A stretch of 64,000 nt of DNA from Thermoplasmata archaeon (GTDB lineage: Archaea > Thermoplasmatota > Thermoplasmata > Lutacidiplasmatales > UBA184). Location: contig DASPVQ010000015.1 of NCBI GenBank assembly GCA_035622275.1, forward strand, positions 21,693 to 85,692. Direction: 5' to 3'. The position numbers and the translations under genes were made by a program. Shown one piece after another: positions 58,598 through 64,000 of this stretch; the stretch's first letter is position 1; every line of letters begins with the position of its first letter. Below the pieces are notes generated by a model, which saw only the letters and a program-made list of their open reading frames with translations, was not told the DNA's origin and did no database searches.

Positions 58598-59623
58598 GTG
58601 CGGGTCCGGGTCGCGATCAACGGTTACGGCACGATCGGCAAGCGGGTCGCGGACGCGGTGGCCCGGCAACCGGACATGGAGCTGGTCGGCGTGACCAAGA
58701 CCCGTCCCAGCTTCGAGGCGCGACGCGCCGCGGAGAAGGGCTACGCCCTCTACCTCGCGGGCGCCGGCGACTCTGCCGCCTTCGAACGCGCCGGCCTGAA
58801 GGTCGCCGGCACGCTGCGCGACCTGCTCGCCCGGGCGGACGTCGTGGTCGACGCCTCACCGGACAAGGTCGGTCGCGAGAACCGGGCCCTCTACGAGGCG
58901 GCGGGGGTCCGTGCGGTGTACCAAGGCGGGGAAGCCGCGGACGTGGCCGAGGCCTCGTTCAGCTCCTCGGGGAACTTCGACGCCTGTCGAGGGAAGACGA
59001 GCCTGCGCGTCGTCTCGTGCAACACGACCGGCATCGCTCGCGCCGCGGCCGTCCTCCGCGGGAACTGGGGCGTCGACCACTGGGAGGTCACCCTCATCCG
59101 ACGCGCCGCCGACCCGGCGGAGTCCAAGCGCGGGCCGCTCAACGGCATCGTGCCGACGCTGCACCTCCCGTCGCACCACGGGCCCGATGTCCGGACCATC
59201 TTCCCCGACCTCGTCATCGCCACCAGCGCCGTCGTCGTGCCGACGACCCTGATGCACGTGCACGTCAACCATGTCCGGCTCCGTCGGCCGCCGGTGGACG
59301 CCGCGGAGGTGATCGCCGCGTTCCGTCGGACCCCGCGGTTCCTCCTGTTCGCCCCGTGGGAGCGCGTCGAGGGCACCCCCCAGGTCATGGAATACGCCCG
59401 CGATCGCGGCATCGGGTTCAACGACATGATGGAGAACGTGCTGTGGGAGGAAGGCCTGCGGCTCGACGGCCGCGACGCCTACTTCTTCCAGGCGATCCAC
59501 CAGGAGTCGGTGGTGGTCCCCGAGAACGTCGACGCGATCCGGGCGATCTTCGCGCTCGCGCCGGACGGGCCGAGCTCGATCGCCATCACCGACCGTGCGC
59601 TGGGCCTCGCGACCGGGAGCTGA
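58598..59623 (+). CDS. gap: Archaeal type II glyceraldehyde-3-phosphate dehydrogenase
   Basis: 341 residues. The NAD(P) motif is VAINGYGTIGKRVADAV and the catalytic Cys is in VVSCNTTGIAR at about residue 141. The rest (LIRRAADPAESKRGPLNGIVP, GRDAYFFQAIHQESVVVPEN) is typical of archaeal GAPDH, acting in glycolysis or gluconeogenesis. The start is GTG with a good Shine-Dalgarno at 5-nt spacing, unlike the mostly leaderless genes around it. Confidence 0.95.
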   Translation: MRVRVAINGYGTIGKRVADAVARQPDMELVGVTKTRPSFEARRAAEKGYALYLAGAGDSAAFERAGLKVAGTLRDLLARADVVVDASPDKVGRENRALYEAAGVRAVYQGGEAADVAEASFSSSGNFDACRGKTSLRVVSCNTTGIARAAAVLRGNWGVDHWEVTLIRRAADPAESKRGPLNGIVPTLHLPSHHGPDVRTIFPDLVIATSAVVVPTTLMHVHVNHVRLRRPPVDAAEVIAAFRRTPRFLLFAPWERVEGTPQVMEYARDRGIGFNDMMENVLWEEGLRLDGRDAYFFQAIHQESVVVPENVDAIRAIFALAPDGPSSIAITDRALGLATGS

Positions 59624-59651
59624 GGTCGCGGGCGGACGAGTCCCCCGGCCC

Positions 59652-59966
59652 CTACCGCTGCGACGGGAGGCCCTTTGCCGGGAGCATGGCGAGCGATCGG
59701 CCGTCCTCGCGCTCGGACGGGCCCGAGCGCTGCGCGCGCGCGATGGCGAGCGCCGAGACGGCGCCCGCCGGCAGGTCCGAGCGAGCCCGGTCCCCACGCA
59801 GCGCGCGGACGAGCCGTCTGGCCAGGCTCCCGTGAGCGCCCTTCTCGGACGGGATCGGCGCGACGTAGAGGTCGAAGTCGCCGAGCTGTTCCAGGGCCGC
59901 GTACGCGCGCACGCGGTCGGTCGAGCGCATCCTCGCCTGCAGCATCGCCGCTTCCGGTCCCATCAT
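59652..59966 (-). CDS. Hypothetical 104-residue protein
   Basis: Possible small gene: LGDFDLYVAPIPSEKGAHGSLARRLVRALRG looks folded, and the rest is Ala/Arg/Ser-rich. No family recognised and no convincing TATA box before the ATG at 59966. It fills the gap between gap and rpo7. It could equally be spurious in GC-rich DNA. Confidence 0.35.
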   Translation of the reverse strand: MMGPEAAMLQARMRSTDRVRAYAALEQLGDFDLYVAPIPSEKGAHGSLARRLVRALRGDRARSDLPAGAVSALAIARAQRSGPSEREDGRSLAMLPAKGLPSQR

Positions 59967-60176
59967 CTTCGTTCCCCCGGGCCTCTTTCCCCATCGACCG
60001 AGGGCGTCCGTCGGACTAGAAGCCCCCGTCCCCTGGGTTCCGAGAAACGGCCCGCCGGCGGCGTCCCCGACCGTTTTCGACAGCGTTCGTGGCGAAACCG
60101 GTCACCGACGCGCGGACGCCCGGGGCGATGCCGGAGCGCCCGCCGGCCGAGGTGGTGGCGCTCGGCCGACCCCAAG

Positions 60177-60186
60177 AATCTTATAG
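60177..60186 (+). promoter_or_regulatory. TATA box of the rpo7 operon
   Basis: AATCTTATAG, about 28 nt before the ATG at 60210. Confidence 0.6.
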
Positions 60187-60209
60187 ACGGCCCCGCTCGC
60201 GCGCGGAGC

Positions 60210-60863
60210 ATGTACTACCTGGACGCTCGTCGCGACGTCGTCCGGATCCCTCCGGAGCGCCTCGGCCCCGAGCTCTCGAGCGTGCTCACGGAGCTCGCCC
60301 AGCAGCAGTTCGAGGGCAAGCTCGTCGACGGCCAGAACCTCGCGGTGACGATCCGGGACGTCAAGCCCGTCGGCGAGGGCCACATCATCCACGGCGACGG
60401 CGGCGTCTACCAGGAGGTCGAGTACCAGGCGCTCGTCTTTCGACCGGAGATCCAGGAGGTCGTCGAGGGCTCGGTGGTCGAGATCCGCAAGTTCGGTGCG
60501 TTCGTCCGGTTCGGACCGCTCGACGGCCTCCTCCACGTCTCGCAGATCATGGACGATCGGGTGAACATCGACGAGCACAACCAGCGGCTCGTGGGGATCG
60601 AGACGAAGAAGGACCTGAGGGTCGGCTACAAGGTCCGGGCGCGCGTGGTGTCGCTCTCGCTCTCGGAGATCTCGCCGCGGGACAGCCGCATCGGGCTCAC
60701 GATGCGTCAGCCGGCGCTCGGGCGCCTCGAGTGGATCCAGGAGGCGCACAAGAAGGCCGACGAGCGCTCGGGCAAGAAGGCGGCGGCGCCCGCGCCGAAG
60801 AAGGGCGCCGCGAAGGTCGAGGCGAAGGCCGAGCCGAAGTCCGCGGCCGCGGGGTCGTCATGA
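60210..60863 (+). CDS. rpo7: RNA polymerase subunit Rpo7 (E')
   Basis: 217 residues. The N-terminal tip domain and C-terminal S1 domain (EGSVVEIRKFGAFVRFGPLDGLLHVSQIMDD) form the stalk with Rpo4. The leaderless ATG at 60210 gives the family start MYYLDARRDVVRIPPERLG. Residues 185-217 (KKAAAPAPKKGAAKVEAKAEPKSAAAG) are an Ala/Lys/Pro-rich extension beyond the usual end. First gene of the rpo7-spt4-DPCK-eS24-eS31 operon; spt4 overlaps by ATGA. Confidence 0.96.
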   Translation: MYYLDARRDVVRIPPERLGPELSSVLTELAQQQFEGKLVDGQNLAVTIRDVKPVGEGHIIHGDGGVYQEVEYQALVFRPEIQEVVEGSVVEIRKFGAFVRFGPLDGLLHVSQIMDDRVNIDEHNQRLVGIETKKDLRVGYKVRARVVSLSLSEISPRDSRIGLTMRQPALGRLEWIQEAHKKADERSGKKAAAPAPKKGAAKVEAKAEPKSAAAGSS

Positions 60864-61045
60864 TCAACCTGAAGGCCTGCAAGAACTGCAACACGATCAC
60901 CGATCAGGCGAAGTGTCCCCGGTGCGGCGGCGAGGTCTCGCGCGAGTGGCAGGGCTACCTCATCGTGATCGACCCGGAGAAGTCGGAGATCGCGCGCAAG
61001 ATGGGGATCCATGCTGCGGGCCGGTACGCGCTCCGCGTCAAGTGA
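60860..61045 (+). CDS. spt4: Transcription elongation factor Spt4 (RpoE'')
   Basis: 61 residues with the zinc site CKNCNTI...AKCPRCGG and the Spt4 body WQGYLIVIDPEKSEIARKMG. It pairs with Spt5 to increase processivity. The downstream kinase gene begins 35 nt inside its coding region. Confidence 0.96.
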   Translation: MINLKACKNCNTITDQAKCPRCGGEVSREWQGYLIVIDPEKSEIARKMGIHAAGRYALRVK

Positions 61046-61568
61046 CGAGCGGGCCTGGGCCGTCCCGGAGTCGCTGCGCCCGACCCTCGCCGAGGAGTAC
61101 GGCCCGACCTACTCCGGTGAGGCCGCGGACCGACGCATCCGATCGCTCGGGGTCTTCGGCAGCTGCGGCGATCGGGTGACGCAGCGGGCGCTCGAGCTCG
61201 GCAAGATGCCGCTCGTCGGCATCGTCGACTACAAGACCCGACGCAACGAGCCGATCGACCCGGCCGTGTTCCGTCCGATCGCCGCGCGCCGGCGGGTGCG
61301 CGTGCGCAACCCCCCCGGCGTCCTGACCGAGCGCCTGCGCTCGGCGGTCAAGGAGCTCATCCAGGCCGGCGGCGGTCTGGTCGAGGTCGACGGCGAGGAG
61401 GACCTCGGCTCGCTCGCGCTCGTCGAATCGCTCCCCGCCGGTGCCACCGTTATATACGGCATCCCGGGTGCGGGGGTCTCCTTCGTCCGCGTCGACGCGG
61501 TCGCGAAGGAACACGTTCGCCACCTGATCGCGCAAATGGAGCTGCGGAGAACCCCCCGTGGAGATTAG
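61011..61568 (+). CDS. GTP-dependent dephospho-CoA kinase (DUF359 family)
   Basis: 185 residues. Archaeal DPCK makes CoA from dephospho-CoA with GTP. The family blocks are VFGSCGDRVTQRALELG, VGIVDYKTRRNEP and GGLVEVDGEEDLGSLALVESLP, then VIYGIPGAGVSFVRV. The only in-frame ATG overlaps spt4 by 35 nt. Gene order rpo7-spt4-DPCK-eS24-eS31 is conserved in many euryarchaea. Confidence 0.9.
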   Translation: MLRAGTRSASSDERAWAVPESLRPTLAEEYGPTYSGEAADRRIRSLGVFGSCGDRVTQRALELGKMPLVGIVDYKTRRNEPIDPAVFRPIAARRRVRVRNPPGVLTERLRSAVKELIQAGGGLVEVDGEEDLGSLALVESLPAGATVIYGIPGAGVSFVRVDAVAKEHVRHLIAQMELRRTPRGD

Positions 61569-61965
61569 GATCCTCGAGGAGCGCGCGAACCCGCTCCTGA
61601 AGCGGCACGAGTACCGCTTCGAGGTCGCCCATGCCACCACGGCGACCCCGACCCGCGACTCGGTGCGGGTCGAGCTCTCCAAGGTCGTCAAGGCGCCGAA
61701 GGACCGCGTCATCATCGAGCGGATGCGCGCGCGCTTCGGCACGGCGACCGCGCGCGGGGACGCGCTCGTCTACGACAGCGTGGACGCCGCGAAGTCGATC
61801 ACGCGCTCCCACATCCTGGTGCGCAACGGGCTCAAGGAGAAAGTGTCCAAGGGTCCCGCCCCGACCGCGGAGGCGCCCAAGGGCGAGGCGCCCGCCCCGG
61901 CTCCGGCCCCCGCTCCCCCCGCGGAGGCGAAGGGCGAGAAGCCCGCGAAGGACGCCGCCGGGTGA
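61558..61965 (+). CDS. rps24e: Small ribosomal subunit protein eS24
   Basis: 135 residues. Residues 1-100 match eS24: VEIRILEERANPLLKRHEYRFEV, TPTRDSVRVELSKVV, DRVIIERMRARFGTATARGDALVYDS. The last 35 residues are an Ala/Pro/Lys-rich tail (APAPAPAPAPPAEAKGEK). The GTG start overlaps the kinase stop by 11 nt. Confidence 0.95.
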   Translation: MEIRILEERANPLLKRHEYRFEVAHATTATPTRDSVRVELSKVVKAPKDRVIIERMRARFGTATARGDALVYDSVDAAKSITRSHILVRNGLKEKVSKGPAPTAEAPKGEAPAPAPAPAPPAEAKGEKPAKDAAG

Positions 61966-61971
61966 TCAGCG

Positions 61972-62163
61972 ATGGCCAAGGCGCGGATCGGCCTCTACGA
62001 GGTCTCGGGCGACTCGCTGACGCGCACGCACAAGACCTGCCCGAAGTGCGGGCCGGGGACGTTCCTCGCCGAGCACGGCGACCGCCGCTCCTGCGGACGA
62101 TGCGGCTACTCGGAGTCGAAGGCGGTCCCTCCGGCCCCGAAGGGCAAGGCCTCCCGTAGCTGA
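61972..62163 (+). CDS. rps27ae: Small ribosomal subunit protein eS31 (S27ae)
   Basis: 63 residues. Zinc ribbon with [29 protein letters not shown], the classical S27ae pattern without a ubiquitin fusion. Last gene of the operon. Confidence 0.95.
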   Translation: MAKARIGLYEVSGDSLTRTHKTCPKCGPGTFLAEHGDRRSCGRCGYSESKAVPPAPKGKASRS

Positions 62164-62190
62164 CCTCGCCCGGTCGACGCCCAGGACCGA

Positions 62191-63282
62191 CTACACGCGC
62201 AGCGGGCGGCCGTCGACCTCCACGTCCGCGTCGGCGACGATCACGAAGCCGAAGAACGGGGACCGGTTCTGGCCACCGGAGAACCGATTCCCTCCGACCG
62301 ATACGAGTAGTGCCCCGCGCTCCACGTCCTCGAGCTGGGGAGTGTTGTGCAGCCCGGGGTTGAGGCCGACGCCGAACATCCCGGGCCGGTCGCGGCCCGT
62401 GCCTCCCGTCCGGTACGGCGCGTCGAACAGTTCCGCCCCCGTTTCGAACGAGTGGTCGACGAGCTTTCCCTTGCGGAACCGCAGGACTCCGCCGGTCGCG
62501 ATCCCCGCGTCGTAGTAGTTGGTCCGGTTGCTGACCACCGTGCCGTCGGCGACGCGCTCGTCGAGCGCGACGCGTACCGAGCCGCTCGGCAGCGTCACGA
62601 GCATGCCGAAGGGACCCGGCTTCTTCGGCACCGATCCGACGTTCACCACCGCGGGCCGGTGACGCAGCCCGAGGGTGAGGTCGGTCCCGTTCGAGTGGCG
62701 GATCCTCAGGCGCTTGCCGCGGGTCAGCGCCCGCTCGAGCGGCGCCGCCATGCGGGCCAGGCGGGTGGGGTCGACCACGCTGCCCCGGATGAGCTGGTCC
62801 ATCCAGGTCGCCTCGTCGGCGCCGTAGGCACGGGCCAGGCTGGGGTACACGCGACCGAACTCGAGGCGTGCGCCCCGGACCCCGGCCTTGTGCGCGGCCT
62901 TGTACCACGGCTCGTTCCACGACAGCAGCCGATCCTGGGTCTTCTGGGGCAGCTCGGCGAACCGCTGCCGGTCGCCCGGTCCCCATAGGTGGATGTAGAC
63001 GTCGGTCTCGCTAAGCGCCGCCCACTCGTGGGAGCCGACGGTGCCGAGCACCTCGACGAGCCCGTGCTCCACGCCGTCCCAGTACTCCGCCTCGTCCTCG
63101 TAGACCAGCAGGGTCTGCGCCCCGAGGCGTCGCGCCTCTCGGACGAGCGCCACGGACCAGGGAAGCGAATGGGTCCAGCCCTCGACGAGGACGCGCTCAC
63201 CTCGGCGGACCTTCAGGTTCCTGGTGAGGATGGATCGCGCCGCCTGTCGTCGTCGGGCTTCGGGAACGGAGGGTTCGGCCAT
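62191..63282 (-). CDS. M29-like aminopeptidase
   Basis: 363 residues. A C-terminal part like the thermophilic aminopeptidase (M29): NRTNYYDAGIATGGVLRFRKG, DHSFETGAELFDAPYRTGG and VGLNPGLHNTPQLEDVERG carry possible metal-binding Glu, Asp and His. The N-terminal 190 residues have the Rossmann-like form ERVLVEGWTHSLPWSVALVREARRLGA. The ATG at 63282 is 24 nt from a TATA element. Active-site ligands could not all be assigned, so the family call is moderate. Confidence 0.72.
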   Translation of the reverse strand: MAEPSVPEARRRQAARSILTRNLKVRRGERVLVEGWTHSLPWSVALVREARRLGAQTLLVYEDEAEYWDGVEHGLVEVLGTVGSHEWAALSETDVYIHLWGPGDRQRFAELPQKTQDRLLSWNEPWYKAAHKAGVRGARLEFGRVYPSLARAYGADEATWMDQLIRGSVVDPTRLARMAAPLERALTRGKRLRIRHSNGTDLTLGLRHRPAVVNVGSVPKKPGPFGMLVTLPSGSVRVALDERVADGTVVSNRTNYYDAGIATGGVLRFRKGKLVDHSFETGAELFDAPYRTGGTGRDRPGMFGVGLNPGLHNTPQLEDVERGALLVSVGGNRFSGGQNRSPFFGFVIVADADVEVDGRPLRV

Positions 63283-63300
63283 GCACCCCCAGACTCGCGG

Positions 63301-63310
63301 TACTATTTTG
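63301..63310 (-). promoter_or_regulatory. TATA box of the M29-like gene
   Basis: The minus strand reads CAAAATAGTA, about 24 nt before the ATG. Confidence 0.6.
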
Positions 63311-63392
63311 CCCTCGGCGGCCCCCGCGGTCGGTCGTCGCCTCGAGCCGAAGGCATCGTGCGCCGCTGAGGGCCGCGGGGGAGCCGGCAAGC

Positions 63393-63402
63393 ACCATAAG
63401 CG
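63393..63402 (+). promoter_or_regulatory. TATA-like element of tRNA-Arg
   Basis: ACCATAAGCG, about 34 nt before the tRNA 5' end. Confidence 0.45.
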
Positions 63403-63431
63403 CCCATGATTGGCAGCGCGTTGTCCCCAGT

Positions 63432-63505
63432 GGGCCCGTAGTATAGCTTGGACATCACGGAGGCCTCCGGAGCCTCAAACCCGGGTTCGAATCCCGGCGG
63501 GCCCG
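63432..63505 (+). tRNA. tRNA-Arg (CCG anticodon)
   Basis: A 74-nt cloverleaf: acceptor GGGCCCG/CGGGCCC, anticodon stem GAGGC/GCCTC with loop CTCCGGA, T arm CCGGG-TTCGAAT-CCCGG, discriminator G, no CCA. The D stem is weak (only two strong pairs). Anticodon CCG reads CGG. Confidence 0.93.
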
Positions 63506-63744
63506 CGACCATTTCGTCCCAGAGCCCGTCGTGGAGGGGCCGTTAGTTCGAGGTTTCGCGGTTCTCCTCGAGAAGGTCGCCTGAGCCCACCCTTCCGGTG
63601 TTGAAGGACGTCCGAGGCGGCCGTGGGCGCTCGCCTCGGTGCCCCGACCACGCCGCCCGAGGAGGCATGCCGAGGACCACCCGATAAAGCCCGACGGGAG
63701 AGCCTGGGTGCAGGTCGGACGGCCCGGATCGGGGCCAGCAATAA

Positions 63745-63759
63745 GTCAATATACTTGAC
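63745..63759. promoter_or_regulatory. Inverted-repeat operator overlapping the TATA box of the MarR gene
   Basis: GTCAA-TATAC-TTGAC, 5-bp arms. The central TATA part is about 27 nt before the ATG at 63778. A further TTGAC lies at 63771-63775. Confidence 0.55.
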
Positions 63760-63777
63760 AGTCTATGACATTGACCA

Positions 63778-64000
63778 ATGACGTCGCGACGCCCGAAGGG
63801 AGACCGCTACGCGACGGTGCCGCTCCCTGCCCTGCTTTACGCTACGCGAGGGACGTACACCCAGGCCGTTCACGAGGCCCAGCGGAAGATCGGCTGTGGT
63901 GACGTCCCGGCCTCCGGTCAGTTCATCTTGAACGCGATGGTGTGGAGCGGCGCTTCGCTCGAAGCGGTCGTCCGTTTCATGGGCCTCACCAAGCAGGCCG
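63778..64000 (+). CDS. MarR-family regulator, N-terminal part
   Basis: The gene is cut by the right edge; 74 residues are visible. It starts MTSRRPKGDRYATVPLPALL and continues with DVPASGQFILNAMVWSGASLEAVVRFMGLTKQA, the layout of bacterial MarR regulators in the actinobacterial style (helices leading to the VSKQA recognition helix). The promoter carries an inverted repeat over its TATA box, consistent with self-repression. The DNA is less GC-rich than neighbouring genes, which suggests acquisition from bacteria. Confidence 0.8.
   Translation, partial: MTSRRPKGDRYATVPLPALLYATRGTYTQAVHEAQRKIGCGDVPASGQFILNAMVWSGASLEAVVRFMGLTKQA

Noticed and set aside
63543..63749. Small minus-strand gene after tRNA-Arg
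   Set aside because: The reading frame is short, has no recognised motif, and runs into the promoter of the MarR gene.
63506..63777. RNase P, SRP or C/D-box RNA
   Set aside because: The conserved motifs I know for these RNAs were not found. A covariance-model search would be needed to settle it.
1..64000. CRISPR array, insertion sequences or long repeats
   Set aside because: I looked for regularly spaced repeats, transposase motifs and terminal inverted repeats and saw none. Short repeats found are listed individually.

Overview
The window is a very GC-rich (roughly 70% by eye) stretch of an archaeal chromosome. Archaeal markers are spread throughout: ribosomal proteins S15, eS24 and eS31, RNA polymerase subunits Rpo7 and Rpo11, Spt4, TFS, Alba, archaeosine synthase, archaeal-type TrpRS/AsnRS/ProRS, type II GAPDH, KptA, TrmB, DUF373 and HTH_10 regulators. 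Most start codons lie about 25-34 nt downstream of a short A/T-rich TATA element in otherwise GC-rich DNA, which points to leaderless or nearly leaderless transcription. Gene content (HTH_10, DUF373, a nuclease-less Hef-type helicase, STAND/TPR ATPases, a TrxR-like protein without an NADPH motif) suggests a high-GC member of the Thermoplasmatota. The lineage is an inference.

Layout. 1-4.3 kb: a DHH (RecJ-like) protein cut by the window edge, S15, two small winged-helix-like paralogs, a Zn-Cys protein, TrpRS and a TPR protein. 4.4-6.9 kb: OB-fold SSB, a thioredoxin-like/RAM fusion, and a membrane-protein/winged-helix pair. 6.9-13.3 kb: carAB, a TrxR-like flavoprotein and a HAD phosphatase. 13.3-21.1 kb: a solitary DNA methyltransferase, then an island with a phosphate/polyphosphate theme (CHAD protein; Ppx/GppA phosphatase coupled to two thymidylate-kinase-like proteins; PhoU and SixA). 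21.2-26.4 kb: tRNA-Val, arcS, ubiA-ubiD and an HTH_10 regulator. 26.4-35.5 kb: dUTPase, Hef-type helicase, glycosyltransferase, aldehyde dehydrogenase, KptA-Rpo11, PurD and DUF457. 35.5-47.1 kb: TFS-AsnRS, a frameshifted nucleoside phosphorylase, GNAT, tRNA-Leu, Alba, DUF1614-RDD, fumarase/aspartase, TrmB, Taw2-like, an aminotransferase and a MenG-like methyltransferase. 47.1-51.2 kb: a STAND ATPase/TPR protein and a paralog lacking the ATPase. 51.3-63.3 kb: ProRS, DUF373, a phosphoribosyltransferase, GDH, ThiL, acyl-CoA dehydrogenase, GAPDH, the rpo7-spt4-DPCK-eS24-eS31 operon and an aminopeptidase. 63.4-64 kb: tRNA-Arg, a gene-poor A/T-richer patch and the start of a bacterial-looking MarR regulator.

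How the genes fit together. UbiA, UbiD and the MenG-like methyltransferase are consistent with menaquinone synthesis, and acyl-CoA dehydrogenase, fumarase/aspartase and GDH with oxidative heterotrophy. The most coherent accessory theme is 14.9-20.6 kb, where CHAD, Ppx, two diverged P-loop kinases, SixA and PhoU sit together and PhoU has a repeat-bearing promoter. Genes are tightly packed: ATGA/GTGA overlaps occur within operons, and six convergent pairs overlap by exactly 4 nt through a shared CTAG or CTAA. I saw no CRISPR array, insertion sequence or rRNA.
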